From Gibbula magus (Eukaryota > Mollusca > Gastropoda > Trochida > Trochidae), in contig OW388289.1 in assembly GCA_936450465.1 (NCBI GenBank), forward strand, positions 77,488,593 to 77,552,592: a stretch of DNA of 64,000 nucleotides, in the 5' to 3' direction. The notes beneath the pieces are model-generated. The model searched no databases. It saw only the letters and a list, made by a program, of their open reading frames with translations, and was not told where the DNA came from. Each line of letters opens with the position of its first letter. The stretch's first letter is position 1. The translations under genes and the position numbers were made by a program. Below, piece by piece: positions 11,362-23,326 of this stretch.

Positions 11362-13797
11362 TCGATAAACAAACCAATGCTTAAATGTATAAACTTTGCT
11401 ACTGCTACTTAACAATGAAACGAATATCCAATATTTTATGTATCGATTCTATTTAACAATTCGTAAACAGATGATCACACTATAGGATCTACTGATGTCT
11501 CAATGCTTTGTACAATGCTGAATATATACTAAATATGTACACAAAATATTGTGCATTATCAATTTATAATTGTACGTTAATACGCTGTTGCCAATGTATA
11601 TTTTAATATTGTCATTAGACACACATTTTACGAAAAGCATAATCTCATTTCCAAATCATAAAATTTGTTTGATTTTGCACCTTAAGTCATCCTAGAACAT
11701 TTCATCTAAATCCGGACAATATTCTGAATTTGAGTTACCAATTTCATCTCTAGATGTAAAGTAAACATAATCTTTTTACCATGCAATACTTCCTTAGTCA
11801 CTTTGAACCCGTCATCAGTACCTCAATTTCATGACGAGATTCCTCAATACACAACATACTTGTGTTTATTGCAACCTTTGAGGGATGTATACTATAGCAC
11901 AGTTTGACATTGATAACGTTGTCATGAAAACGTTCTTGGTAACTTAATTAGGTTACGACATATAGCTGTTTTGATCAGCTATGTTATTATTATATATTAT
12001 GTGATTATATATTTGATGAATTTCACGGGCATGTATTTGCCGTTAATCATTTTGCTTAAGACATCAATGGTGTTTCTAATATGGAATATGTTTCTCTATA
12101 ACATCATTCTAAGGCTGTTCACAGTCTCATTAAAATCAACCGTTTTATGAGGAATAAAAGTTGCAAAATAGTACACTAGCAAAATACGAACTCAAATCGT
12201 TCAGTAGCTTTCCTCGCCAAAACGTGGAGAGAAATCCACAGAATATGTTCGTATTCTGGTAAATGAATATTTTGCAAATTTCGTTCCTCGAAACAGGGTC
12301 GACTTTTACCTGTTCACACTCATTTAGTCAGCAGTTCTTCAATAAACGTAAGTTCAGTGTCAACTGTAAGGATCAGTTTGTACACATTTAATTGAGCATA
12401 GCAAGATAACATAATGTAAAAAAACCTTACCAGAAGAGTGGGTTTTCTTTGGGCATGAAAGGCATTCAGGAGCTAGTAAAGAATTATGGATTGATACCTT
12501 CTTCTTTGTTGTCGATGCAACTTTCACGGTTTTTTTTCTTGCTGATGCATCACTTCAACCCATTATGTATTGTGTAGAGAAAAGCATTCTAAGTTGTATT
12601 AAACTATTTCTGCATATACTCCATTTTGTGAAAGAGGGTAAAACAATTAGTTCCAATTCATCTGTAGGGGAATATATAAAAACAGTTAAACTAACAATGA
12701 AATGGGGTTGTTTTAAATTAGGGAGAATAAACAAATCAGGTTGATGATGTAATTGTTTTCAATTTTATATGCCTCGAAATTCATTATTGACATCAAAGTT
12801 ATGTCATATGATTCGCACACATATTCATTCTGTGAGAGGCTTAATGCAGCACGAATGTTCCCTTTAGCAATAATTTGTCGGAGATAAAAGAGAAAGGGAT
12901 AACGGATTAAACAAGAAACGTCTTTGATTATTTTCTCATTTAAATCTGCAGCAAGTGTCTTCCCTGAAACAATTATTAGTATTTGAAAAGCATTTCAAAC
13001 AATGCATCTGTTCCCTAAATGAAACAATCTAAATTGGCGATCCTTTCTTAAACACAAGCGTTGACCACATTTACTTTAATTCAAATGATGATCGGGTGTA
13101 CTTGCTATTAGAACAGTATACATACGTAACTAACGTGACAGTTTTCTAAGCATTAAGTGTAATTTCTAACATAGGTCCATGTTTTATGTTTTATATATGC
13201 ATTTGAAGAAGAGGACGTTACAGGAATGTCAATGAATACATGTACGAATATCTTAAACCTAATAGTTACTTTGCACACCATGCTAAAAGTTAAAAAATGT
13301 AGTACTTGCTCCTGTCATTTTGATATTTTTACAATTGCAAGTATTCAAAATGCTCCCCCTGCTTCTTATAAGGTAATAATTACATTCATTATTTAAGTAT
13401 TATATTGATATGATCATATTAGAGAATATAATAGGAACTACTGACAATTCCATCTCATACCGAGTACATATTTTAGAAAAGTTTCAATATGTTGTTGACA
13501 TTTTAAAGATGTTAAAAATAACTAGTATACTATAACCAGATAGGTTAATTTGTATGAATATTATCAATGCAAACCCTAAGTTTTTATCGTAAATACAAAA
13601 AGACAGACCTAACTGTCAACAAGGCATTTGTCGATTTGGTAATTGTCCACCATCTCGAATACAGATGTATTTAATTTTCCAGGCATTCGTTTTACATATT
13701 TAAAATATTGTTTCTTCATGATCAGTTGATCAACTGATGTAAAAGAACGTTCTGACTATATGCACGAAGTCCAATATCAATAAATTTACCTCGTTCG
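11362..13797. other. AT-rich gene-free stretch with one fold-back
   Basis: I see no coding ORF and no tandem array. The only structured segment is the inverted repeat at 12149-12292. Confidence 0.35.
12149..12292. repeat. Short fold-back, about 44-bp arms
   Basis: The left arm, with 'TTGCAAAATAGTACAC' and 'AATACGAAC', pairs imperfectly with the right arm, with 'GTTCGTATT' and 'TATTTTGCAA'. Roughly three quarters of positions match. It is probably the relic of a miniature inverted-repeat element. Confidence 0.5.
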
Positions 13798-13908
13798 ATG
13801 ATCGATGATGATCGGAGTACTACTGACAGCAGTTTGTATTGTGGAAAACCTAGCGACAAGAAAACATATGTCGTGGATGATCCAGCCCCTCCGACTATAA
13901 AAATGTAA
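13798..13908 (+). CDS. Small ORF, 36 codons, unrecognised
   Basis: An ATG-to-TAA frame encodes an acidic start ('MIDDDRSTTDSS') and a proline-containing end ('VVDDPAPP'). Composition is more protein-like than nearby frames, but there is no family match, no clear splice acceptor and no neighbour to support it. It could be a terminal exon or chance. Confidence 0.15.
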   Translation: MIDDDRSTTDSSLYCGKPSDKKTYVVDDPAPPTIKM

Positions 13909-14039
13909 AAGGATGTAACGAGGTCAACACCCTTAGTCCGCTTGAAATTATATTACAGAATGTTGTCATCATATTATCTTTAAATTTTCTATACCACGTC
14001 ACAGCCAATAAAGTACAAGCAGGAAAACTGATAGTATGA

Positions 14040-14130
14040 CCTCAATACATTCAGGAAAGCACCCTAACTTCCTGATGTATACTGATCAGTAAACCACCCT
14101 GATTCCCTGACGTATACTGATCAGTATATG
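14040..14130. repeat. Degenerate direct repeat ending in GTATACTGATCAGTA
   Basis: 'CACCCTAACTTCCTGATGTA' and 'CACCCTGATTCCCTGACGTA' are followed by the same palindromic 'TATACTGATCAGTA'. It is a two-unit tandem repeat of about 46 bp. Confidence 0.6.
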
Positions 14131-14158
14131 TGAAATGTCCAAAGCTTAGGAAATAGAG

Positions 14159-14301
14159 AATCTCACCCAAGTGTCTTCTGATATCAAATATATCAACACG
14201 AGTTGATTAAAGTAACAAATATCCGAGGCTTGCCGAGGATATTTTTACTTTAATCAACGAGTGTTGATATATTTGATATCAGAAGACACGAGGGTGAGAT
14301 T
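14159..14301. repeat. Long hairpin, about 65-bp arms, short loop
   Basis: The left arm at 14159-14224 and the right arm at 14237-14301 are reverse complements apart from a few mismatches and one base gap. The core is 'TTCTGATATCAAATATATCA', with a loop of about 12 bases. The outer end 'AATCTCACCC...TGTCTTCTGATATCA' recurs near 62400, so this is one end or one copy of a dispersed fold-back family. Confidence 0.8.
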
Positions 14302-14394
14302 TTATTTATCATTCTACATCATTCTTCAACAATTATTAGCCGAAGAATGATATAGCTGAAACACAAAACTGCCATTTTGTTTCTTCAGCAGTGA

Positions 14395-14530
14395 TCTCAG
14401 TGAGGTCATAGCATTGTGACGTCATAAGCATTATGACATCATAGCATTGTTACGTCATCACCATTGTGGCGTCATAGGATTGTCAGCAGTGTTCTCAGTG
14501 ATGCCAAAGCTTTGTGATGTCATTAACTGA
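14395..14530. repeat. Tandem array of CRE-like words (TGACGTCAT variants)
   Basis: About five units of 18-21 bp read 'GCATTGTGACGTCATAA', 'GCATTATGACATCAT', 'GCATTGTTACGTCATC', 'CCATTGTGGCGTCATAG' and, farther on, 'GCTTTGTGATGTCATT'. One unit has the exact TGACGTCA palindrome (14417-14424). A function in cAMP/CREB-type control is possible but unproven. Confidence 0.6.
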
Positions 14531-14561
14531 TGATGTAATAGGATTATGACGATTTGATTGT

Positions 14562-14624
14562 AGCGATATCTACAATGTAGATATCGCTTGTAGATATCGC
14601 TTGATCTCACACAAGCGATATCTA
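14562..14624. repeat. Short inverted/direct repeats of GCGATATCTACA
   Basis: 'AGCGATATCTACAATGTAGATATCGCT' (14563-14589) is a compact palindrome, followed by 'TGTAGATATCGCTTG' and its inverse 'CAAGCGATATCTAC'. It continues the structured patch that starts at 14159. Confidence 0.7.
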
Positions 14625-14649
14625 CTGTGGGAGCCAGTTTTGGGTGATA

Positions 14650-14730
14650 AACGTCAGTATACTCCAGTATAAGCTAGTATACACAAGTGTACCCCAGTAT
14701 ACTCCATTATACTCCCGTATACTCGACTTT
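14650..14730. repeat. Minisatellite of AGTATACTCC-like units
   Basis: 'CAGTATACTCCAGTATAAGC', 'CCAGTATACTCC', 'ATTATACTCC' and 'CGTATACTCG' follow one another at about 10-bp spacing. A short ORF across it (14687-14899) has no other support. Confidence 0.6.
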
Positions 14731-16909
14731 ATTCAGGGAAAGCTCAACACATTTTCATTCCAGATACTTTATAAGATATGTGAACTCCATGTTTTATACT
14801 AAGACTTATGACAACCTTTTAATTAAGTTACATGAACAGTTAGCATACAAATATTTGTTACACGTTTTTAATTTGCCAGTATTATCTCTTTTAATTTAAT
14901 CAAAACTATACTTTAATTTGTAGAATTCAAAACATTTGTTATATTTGTAATTCTTTTTGTAGGTATATTTATATAGGACAATTTATTGATTTGTTTGTAT
15001 ACATGTTTTCCGTTAGCTTATTTATACCAGATTGAACTAGGCCAGAAAAGGTATTTTAGTTCTTCGGACTTATTAGATATTGATGAAATTTTAATGTCCA
15101 TGTTACAAAATTGATAATAACTAGTATGCATTCAAATAAAATAAACCATATTAAGTTTAACTTTAAGAATTTGCATCGGAATTTTGTAATTATTTAATAG
15201 GCCAAAAAACAGAATTTGAGCAACTGTCAATTACGATCGTGATTTGACATTTCACATTAAGCAAATATTACTAAGCTGAGCTAAGGACATAGCCCACAAA
15301 CTTGATCCAGAAATCGTTTGAAAGAATTTATATAAAATTGCATAAAATATCCCGCCAGCTAAATGTGACCAGATAACCAAGTCATATACTTGGTGCATCA
15401 GATCGCGCAAGAATTGTAACATGACACCACATATATAATCACATACATTGGTAACTGCATAGCTGGATAATTATGCATAATACCATAGTTACACAGAACA
15501 TAAACACATTAATGTTCACAAACACACACACACACACACATGAAGCCTTATATATGGTGCATTATTTTACAAATATTTCACACGGAAATAAATGCATTGT
15601 TCATTAAGGAATATCCATTGTTACAAATGAGGTGGACATTTTAAAAATACAACAGGGATCGTTTATGACAGGCAATTGTTGTCTGAAAGAAAAACACATA
15701 TCATCATTATAATTGTTTGCTAGTGTAAAATTTACTTCTGAACAAAATGGTGTAAAAATTGGGCTGCATGAATTAGTATTGATAAAATCGAGTTTGAAAA
15801 TGTAGTACAAGTTTAGAACTACTGTATTATCCATAGATCAATGTGAACAATACTGGTATTTGAAAAATATTACATTAATTAATAATTTTCAGAATAAGAA
15901 GTCAGAAAAAAATGTGAATCATATATTTATTTTAATTATTTTTTTAATTAAGTAGAGAAAAGCTTTAAATGAAGGGTAACCATGTGACGTAATTGTTAGT
16001 TTTACCAATCTGACGCTCTCTGCAAAACCTAAAAAAAAAGATCCAGCGGGCTAAAGTTTAAATACATGCTATCTATTGTATTGTTTCAGTTAAATGAACT
16101 ACTGTTTTAGAACATGTATTGGATCTGATGTTTATCAACATAATTTCTGATACAGAGTAGTAAAATAGATTGACATTTATGTTATTTATTTATAAACTAC
16201 AATATTCGTGCATATCACATCTATGTTAGTCGCTTAATGGTAAGGAACTGCTTTACTAAAACTCTAATAGTGTTTTCTATTTTTTTAAAGACTTTTAGAA
16301 ACATAGAAACGGGACCAGGTAAAAGTGTAATGGAGCTAAATAAGTTTAAGATATATCAATACAAACTTGATTAATAGCATTTAGATAACCGAAGTGCATG
16401 TAAGTGACACTTGGTACAACCAATAATTAAATCTTCAGGAATATCCGGATCCATTCAGGACAAAAACTTTGGAACTAACAAGATCGATATCTAAATTCTG
16501 TGAATTGCTTTCTTTCCATTGCCAGCATACATTTGATACACTGCCATTCACGGTTATCATCGATAATGTATAAGAGTTTGCGATACATATCCTATGGATA
16601 GTTTTTAAAATGTGTACCTCAACAACGCACATATAGTGTACAGATAAACATTGTACAGCGGATACACATTAAATAATACCTAAATTTGCAGGAGAAAAAC
16701 ATCTTCTTTTCAAATTCATAAAAAATAGAGCCATGGCCTCAGTAGCTCATCAGGGTATATATCTTTTATGTCAAAGTCGGGAGTAGATTGTTCTCCAGAT
16801 AAAGTACAATCCCTTGACATGACCTTTTAAAAATCCAGGTACACCAAAATTGTTCAGTGTCAGTGCATACAAAACTACATTTTAAGGAAATTGGTTGTCC
16901 AAGTATCAC
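14731..16909. other. AT-rich gene-free stretch; (AC)n at 15522-15540
   Basis: There is a dinucleotide run of about nine AC units at 15522-15540 and an old repeat at about 16370-16620, distantly similar to 2560-2800. No supported gene is visible; the ORFs at 15604-15834 and 16435-16632 lack motifs. Confidence 0.35.
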
Positions 16910-16994
16910 AATTGAAGGGGTGCATTAACGAAGGGCACATGTGCTATGTTAAATACATAGAACATGTGCCCTTCTTGAATGCACCCCTTCAATT
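16910..16994. repeat. Near-perfect 85-nt hairpin, pre-miRNA-like
   Basis: The arms at 16910-16949 and 16955-16994 are reverse complements over about 40 bp with three mismatches and a loop of only about five bases. One arm reads 'AATTGAAGGGGTGCATT' then 'GAAGGGCACATGT'. Size and mismatches would suit a microRNA precursor, though the loop is short. A miniature inverted-repeat transposon is equally possible. Confidence 0.75.
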
Positions 16995-17282
16995 ACTAAA
17001 ATTATCTTCAAGACAAGGTGACTCTTCCAATTCAAATGGTGGCACTAAGACTTATTTCAAAAATCATGTTACAAAATGGTAAAGAAATAGGTGAGGACAA
17101 CTATTTTCAACTAAAATTACTATGATTAAAGGTGTCCGGACTACTTGTAGAGAACTAACACTCAAAGCCATAAAATATAGCCTGACCCCTTCCCTCAGCA
17201 AGTTAAACCAAGCCGACTCCCAAAACAGCCCTTGGGGACTCTTAGTAGTCCTGCCCCATGACTGTGTGCACAATAAGAGTCG

Positions 17283-18160
17283 TAGTCACGTGATCACCTA
17301 TGACGTCATAATAGCGACAGAGGTCGTTCTACGTCAGTCTTGCTCTGCGTATTCCAGCAGAAAGACGTCGGGTGTAATTTCTCCTAAGACAATATATGAT
17401 GGTTCTTTAAAATTGACCATGTTTTTAATAATATAAAAAACGACGCACAACGCTCAGCCTTTGAGCTTATTCTACCTGCTCCCAAGAATCACAAGCTTCA
17501 CGGTTAAGTCATTTAGACCGACAGGTGCAACCGTCTCTATTGGTTTGGGGTTCGATCCTCAAGTGATACAGACGCTAGGACGTTGGATGACAGCAGATGT
17601 ATTTTACAAACACTCTATGTCCATTCTCGCACCCCATCTGCATATGTTGATGAATTGTTCGCCTAAAGTTTTTGCGGGTTTCTCATTCTAGTTCTAGTCA
17701 TGGTTTTGATATTGTCTAGTATCAGTCTTGTTCTACAGTTAAGTTTTTTCTCAATACTTACAGTTCATACTTTTTATGCATTCCCAGATTTCATTACTCT
17801 TTACATAGGCAATATTTCAAAATTTAATGATGTTGTATTTTGAAATAAATACTTGAACGTTGTATTTTGTGATCACTGTGAAGTAGGTTTACATAAATCG
17901 TGGTCACATGATCACCTATGACGTCATACTAGCGACAGAGGTCGCTCTACATCAGTCTTGCTCTGTGTATGATTGGTAATATGTTAGTTGTATTCATTTA
18001 TATTTCACATATTTACTATGTGCTATCAATGTTTCAAGTACTTGTATAAATGGAATACGCTTGGGCTAGACATGGGCACTATTTCAAAATGTAATTATGT
18101 TGTATTTTGAAATAAATACGTTGTATTTTGTGATCACTGTGACGTAGGTTTGCATAAACC
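17283..18160. repeat. Duplicated flanks around a recombinase remnant
   Basis: 'TGATCACCTATGACGTCATA' followed by 'TAGCGACAGAGGTCG' occurs at 17290-17325 and again at 17908-17945. 'TTGTATTTTGAAATAAATAC' followed by 'TTGTATTTTGTGATCACTGT' occurs near 17830-17880 and 18095-18140. Each first block carries a TGACGTCA site (17301-17308 and 17919-17926). These look like partial tandem duplications of one element's terminal or regulatory region. Confidence 0.6.
17461..17691 (+). pseudogene. C-terminal fragment of a tyrosine recombinase (Crypton/DIRS-like)
   Basis: The open frame of 76 codons (the frame begins upstream, after a stop at 17434) contains 'KSFRPTGAT', 'IQTLGRW' and 'DVFYKHSM'. In the order R, then GRW, then Y, these match the end of the tyrosine-recombinase catalytic domain used by Crypton and DIRS/Ngaro elements. 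The usual HxxR histidine appears as K. Only about 80 residues remain; no upstream part of the catalytic domain is visible, and the duplicated flanks suggest a broken element. It ends at TAG after 'VFAGFSF'. I regard it as a transposon remnant, not a host gene. Confidence 0.55.
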
Positions 18161-19514
18161 TTTAATAAAGTCTGGTCTAACGCGCGCTCTTTTCACGGAG
18201 TCTTACTCGCCAGTACTGGCAAGCTGCTTTTCAGTTGGTAATCTCCCAAAATGCAGAAAGCTAAAACGCAGAACTCTTAAAACAACACTATTTATGGTTG
18301 TTTGCACACACCTGAACCCTCATGGTAAAATGGAATGTCCCAAACCGTGTCAAAATGCAGAAAGCTTAAACGCAGAAAATGAAACATACTGGACCTTGTG
18401 TTAAGCATAGATTAAATCAAATTAAATACTCGTTGTTTTTGTTCAGTATATATTTTTGCATATATTGGGTATGTTCATTTTTACAATATATACACATTTG
18501 TATTCAATCTTTAATCAGTACTGAAAAGGCCACAGGCCTGTAGTAAATTTACTGTTCATATGAGTAGTAGGTCATAACAGGTTCGTATTTATTTCAATCT
18601 GTTTTCTTGAATCCATTGCGAAATATATATGTATATTGCAAGATTGTGTAGTGATAATACATGTATGTTAGTATCTGTTAACAGTGATATTGATTTTCTT
18701 TCACTTGGGTATTTATAAAATTATGGTTTAGGTACTTAGTTCGTAAAATGTTATACACAGGGCAGATGAGAAGGAAATGTCATTCATTCTCTATGGCATT
18801 ATTTACATATTCTCTGTTCTCTTGGTATACCTAGGTATCTGCCAGTTCCAATAAATAATTCATGGGAAGAGCAACTAAATCGGGCGAGAGATATACGAAA
18901 CTTTTCACGTCAACTTTTGCTAGATACTCTTCGAAAATGATGAAATAAAATTATCATAGCATGGACTTGTCTGATCCAACCAAACATATCTATAACCTGT
19001 TTTGTACAGTTCTCTAATACCAGTCACCCAATTTATTTTACCATTTTGGTCATATGGCATATTTAATTACTTTATCCATTACTTTATAGCATTAATAGAT
19101 GAATATGTGAATATCGGATATCTACCTAATTCTCCATAAACCATAGTATTACATGTACTTGGTTTTACACCAAGATACCTTTTGCATGCATATAGGTGAA
19201 CTCTGAAATCTGTATGCATATAGGTGAACTCTGAATTCTGTATCAAGAGTGCATATTTTCATTGTTCATTTGTCACATCTTCCTGCAACATCATACAGGG
19301 CATACATGTCCTAGTTCCTGGGTCTTGCGCCATATGGCCTTAAGCTTTCTGCGTTTTGGAGGGTAACCTTTCAGTGCTCTGTGGAAATGATATCACTACA
19401 AAACATGAAGCTCTGTTTACCATAAACCACTGCAATCTTGGACACCCAGGTCAGCTCTTATTACGCTAGCCCAAGGACAGTTTGAGTGACTTGAATAAAT
19501 TTGGGAAATTGTAA
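18161..19514. other. Gene-free stretch; short repeats only
   Basis: A word like 'AAAATGCAGAAAGCTAAAACG' occurs near 18250 and 18355 and inverted near 19335. 'GCATATAGGTGAACTCTGAA' is tandemly doubled at 19188-19245. The ORF at 18150-18404 spans these repeats and is not convincing. Confidence 0.4.
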
Positions 19515-19850
19515 ATACTTAGAAGAGTCTGCATACAATATTACAACCTTCTAGGTCTGTTTGTTCTGGAGAAGCAGATGAAAATAGGTTTTTAGGTCAT
19601 GGCCTGTGAGGTCCAACTTCGGGCCACAGGGTCATCAAATCTTCAATTTAGAATCCCCATTGGCTGAAGGGTCTGCACACAATATTCCAGCGTTCTAGGT
19701 CTGTTTGTTCTCTAGAAGAAGATGAAAATAGGTTTAGTTTAAACATATTTTATTCATGATGAGGAGTCTGCACATAAAATTCAGATCTCTCGAGTCAGCG
19801 GTTCTGGACAAGAAAAAGCGAAAAGTTTACAGACGGACTGATGAGCTAAA
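19515..19850. mobile_element. Fragment of a tandem-repeat element, about three monomers
   Basis: 'GTCTGCATACAATATTACA', 'GTCTGCACACAATATTCCA' and 'GTCTGCACATAAAATTCAG' start three units, with 'TTCTAGGTCTGTTTGTTCT' and 'GATGAAAATAGGTTT' inside. It ends in a 'CAGACGGACTGATGAGC' tract. A related piece in reverse orientation lies near 45900-46010 ('AAACCTATTTTCATCTTGAT'). Confidence 0.6.
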
Positions 19851-19894
19851 ATACATTACTATGTACTTAACAAATAACATTGTTTTTATCATTC

Positions 19895-20935
19895 TCAATG
19901 ATCTAGAATCTTAAACAAAAACGCACATTTACTAATTTAATCTTTAGTGTCACCTTTATAAACAATGAAGACAAGCAAACCTTAAAAGGAGTCAAGGAAT
20001 GCAATCCGAGGCTGTGCTCTTTATTATACCCCTATTCTCAAAAACCGTCAAAGGTACATCAACCAAACTTTGTACAGTTGTTAACCATGTTCTTCCGATC
20101 GCGCACAGACAATTTTCAATTTTTCTGAGATTTATATTTTTGTAGTTTCCATGGAAACGTCACTTTTTGGACTTAGTTTTATTGTGTTCAATGGGGACAC
20201 GTTTTCTCGGATACCGTTCAACCGAGGTGAATGAAATTTTGGTTATGAGTACTCATGACCAAACTCTTCATCGAGTTCGAAAACCAGTTCCGAAATATAA
20301 TTTTTTTACGGAGTTATGGCCCTTGAATCCGAAATTGAACTTAGTACCAAAAGATCTGTGATGCTCCAATGGGGACAAGTTTTCTCGGCAACTATTACAT
20401 CTAGGTGAATGAAATTGTACATGTAGGTAGTCCAGATGATACTCTTCATTGAGTCCAAAGTCCATTTCCGAAATATTATATTTTGCAGAGTTATGAAGCC
20501 CTTGAATCTGTAATTGAACTTGATACAAATTACCGGTGTGATGCTTTAATGGGTTCAAATATCAAGTTACCTGAAAAATATTACATCTGGGTGAATGAAA
20601 TTGTGTAACAACAGTCAGTTCCTAAAATAATTTTGGACAATATTATGATGCTTGAAGCTGTTTGATAAACATAGTAACCTTCACATCTATATTTCTCAAT
20701 GGACGGATAGCGGATGGCGGGGGTATGAGAGCCATGCTCACTTTTTTCTTGTATGTCTAGGTATGATTATGAGATTAGCTCAGTGACCCAATTCCATCTT
20801 CCTAATGATCATTCTCTAAATTCAGGCAAAGATATTCATATCCACGTTCTTTGGAGTAGATAACAATGAGGCAAGATAAGAGTGTCACAATGTGAATGTG
20901 ACATTCGGTCGTGGTCTTAAAGGTAGGGTTATGTC
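19895..20935. repeat. Dispersed repeat, family D, copy 2, split by an insertion
   Basis: The two blocks at 19895-20005 and 20765-20935 together match the continuous copy at 3190-3565. The intervening sequence (about 20010-20755) is a tandem-repeat element absent from copy 1, so the order of insertion can be read. Confidence 0.6.
20010..20755 (-). mobile_element. Tandem-repeat element with AAGTGAGC end, nested in repeat D
   Basis: Read on the minus strand it starts 'AAAAAAGTGAGCATGGCTCT' then 'CATACCCCCGCC', the same start as the element at 29620. It has a short GGAC-type tract and about three monomers of about 180 bp, with 'AATGGGGACA' starts near 20190 and 20370 and a decayed one near 20548. 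It ends in a decayed 'TTATTATACCCC' terminus. The monomers contain 'GAGTTATGGCCCTTGAATC'. No ORF is conserved. Confidence 0.65.
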
Positions 20936-22165
20936 GCCATCTTGGATATTTTTCATTACGTGAAATGAAAACATGCTATATTGTACCCCATATTGCAACT
21001 TTTAACTAAAGACATACACTGATAGAGTATTCACATAGTAACACATAACATGTAATAAAACTAATAAACAAGTTGCTGTTATGCTGTAGCGAAGTTTTCC
21101 CCCGACTCGCAGCGCCGATAAATGATTTCAGTTCTCATTGTTTTATTTTTCAACAAAACTACGCTTGTGTCTATCAAGTTGTAAAATATAAAGTCAACAA
21201 AATGTTACCTTCATTAGTATCTTTCACTTTCACTGCATTTTAATCATGAATTATTAACATATATGTGTAAACAGGTATATCCTCCCGAATTTCGTTTCAA
21301 CAAAAATACCCCGATAGAACACTCCTTTTAATTACTCATAGCGATTTTAATATCACTTTTGCAAGTTTAACCTTATGTATCTGCTTTAAAAAACATTAAG
21401 AACATTTCACAAAATATGCACGTGAATCACATTAAAGTAGCTTTATGATATGTTTCAAATGGAAACAAATATGTGTGATTGTATGCTAATATGTACATGT
21501 AGGTTAATACGGTATGATGTACCATATATGTACTAGTTTCTCCCGAGCCTTCAGGCGAAGAAAGATCGTACATCAGACCGTATTACCCGAGGGAGAAGCT
21601 TACAGCGTATTTATCTTTCCGTCATTGCAATAAACATAGCATAATTATATTCATTTTATTTTGACAGCCGATGAAGGATACGCAAGTATCCGGGTATCGT
21701 TTGAACGATCTTGACCCTAAACGTAAATAAAATGGTAGAATCCGCCTCGACTGAAACGTTAAATGCCGTGTAACGTTTTGTTGTATGCTATTAAAGATTA
21801 CATCAATGGTAAATGTATCTCCTGCCACTCGTATTTAAGAGTTGTAATCTAATAAATAGTTATGATTGATTTACTCTGACCATGTTAACTTCCACTTGAG
21901 GTCAGGCAGATCCATTGTGCAATTTGTCATTGGTGATAAACAACATAGAAACGCAAATAAGTGACTATCTGAACATTCATTAGGCAAATATTTAGTTTCA
22001 CAATTGTAATACCTTTCCGCAGTGTATTTCCCCGTCTCGGCCACACAATTTTTAACTCCGGGGTGAAACTTAAAGGCTCAACACCTCCTTCAGTCCGTCC
22101 CGAAAACGGCACTTGTGTTTTGAAATGAATCTTAAACTTTAAACATGCTTTAGATATGCATTGGT
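20936..22165. other. Gene-free stretch with one short inverted repeat (21505-21585)
   Basis: 'TAATACGGTATGATGTAC' (21505-21522) pairs with 21568-21585 with one mismatch. 'AGGTAGGGTTATGTCGCCAT' near 20932 has an inverted partner near 36190-36212, probably ends of a dispersed element. I see nothing else here. Confidence 0.4.
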
Positions 22166-22745
22166 GATTCGCATGCGCTTTATGGGGACCGATCGGGTTA
22201 TTGCCCTTGACTTAAGAGTACTCAGCTTTCCGATTTCAGACTGTCAGTACCTGTGTTCTAAAATCAACTCCTGAAACTTTACACATGTATACGCGCGCTG
22301 TACGCGTGTGTTTTTGTGGGGAACATTCAGACTAATATTTAGAGAGTTATGACCCTTGACTTTCTGATTGTGGGATAAGTTTTAACTTAGCTTGGCTCAA
22401 ACTAGTGATGTCTTTGAAACTTGATATATGTGTTTCCTTTGACATAAGACCATTGAAATAGTCGTATTTTTTTAAACCCTCTACCAATTTTACTCAATTT
22501 AACACACTTTTACCATTAACACTTTAACAATCACTATAACTTTTAATTTTATGTTTCCAATGTTACACGTACGCTGAGGTTATAACCTTTGACCTTACGA
22601 GAAATTTAACTAGGGTTATCATTTTTTATTGATCGGCGATGGGCTATAATTTTCAAGCTGGTCAAAGGCCGCCTCACGTTAAATGCAGATGAAGATGATA
22701 ACAACTATTGTTTTTATATAAATGACCCTTACAGATAACCTGCTT
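22166..22745. repeat. 580-bp tandem duplication, unit 1
   Basis: The unit starts 'GATTCGCATGCGCTTTATGG' and ends 'CAGATAACCTGCTT', directly abutting unit 2. By eye the two units differ at roughly 14 positions, about 97-98% identity. This is far above the other repeat pairs here, so the duplication is recent. No coding frame is shared. Confidence 0.9.
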
Positions 22746-23326
22746 GATTCGCATGCGCTTTATGGGGAGCGATTGGGGTTATTGCCCTTGACTTAACAGT
22801 ACTCAGCTTTCCGATTTCAGACTGTCAGTACCTGTGTTCTAAAATCAACTCCTGAAACTTTACACATGTATACGTGGGTTGTACGCGTGTGTTTTTGTGG
22901 GGAACATTCAGACTAATATTTAGAGAGTTATGGCCCTTGACTTTCTGATTGTGGGATAAGTTTTAACTTAGCGTGGCTCAAACTATTGATGTCTTTGAAA
23001 CTTGATATATGTGTTTCCTTTGACATAAGACCATTGAAATAGTCGTATTTTTTTAAACCCTCTACCAATTTTACTCAATTTAACACACTTTTACCATTAA
23101 CACTTTAACAATCACTATAACGTTTAATTTTATGTTTCCAATGTCACACGTACGCTGAGGTTATAACCTTTGACCTTGCGAGAAATTTCACTAGGGTTAT
23201 CATTTTTTATTGATCGGCGATAGGCTATAATTTTCAAGCTGGTCAAAGGCCGCCTCACGTTAAATGCAGATGAAGATGATAACAACTATTGTTTTTATAT
23301 AAATGACCCTTACAGATAACCTGCTT
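22746..23326. repeat. 580-bp tandem duplication, unit 2
   Basis: This is the second copy, in head-to-tail orientation, with substitutions such as 'GGACCGATCGG' to 'GGAGCGATTGG'. It ends at the same 'ACCTGCTT' word and the sequence then becomes unrelated. Confidence 0.9.

Noticed and set aside
17064..17436. ORFs on both strands upstream of the recombinase fragment
   Set aside because: No recombinase motifs, stops between them and the fragment, and the sequence contains the duplicated TGACGTCA flank rather than coding DNA.
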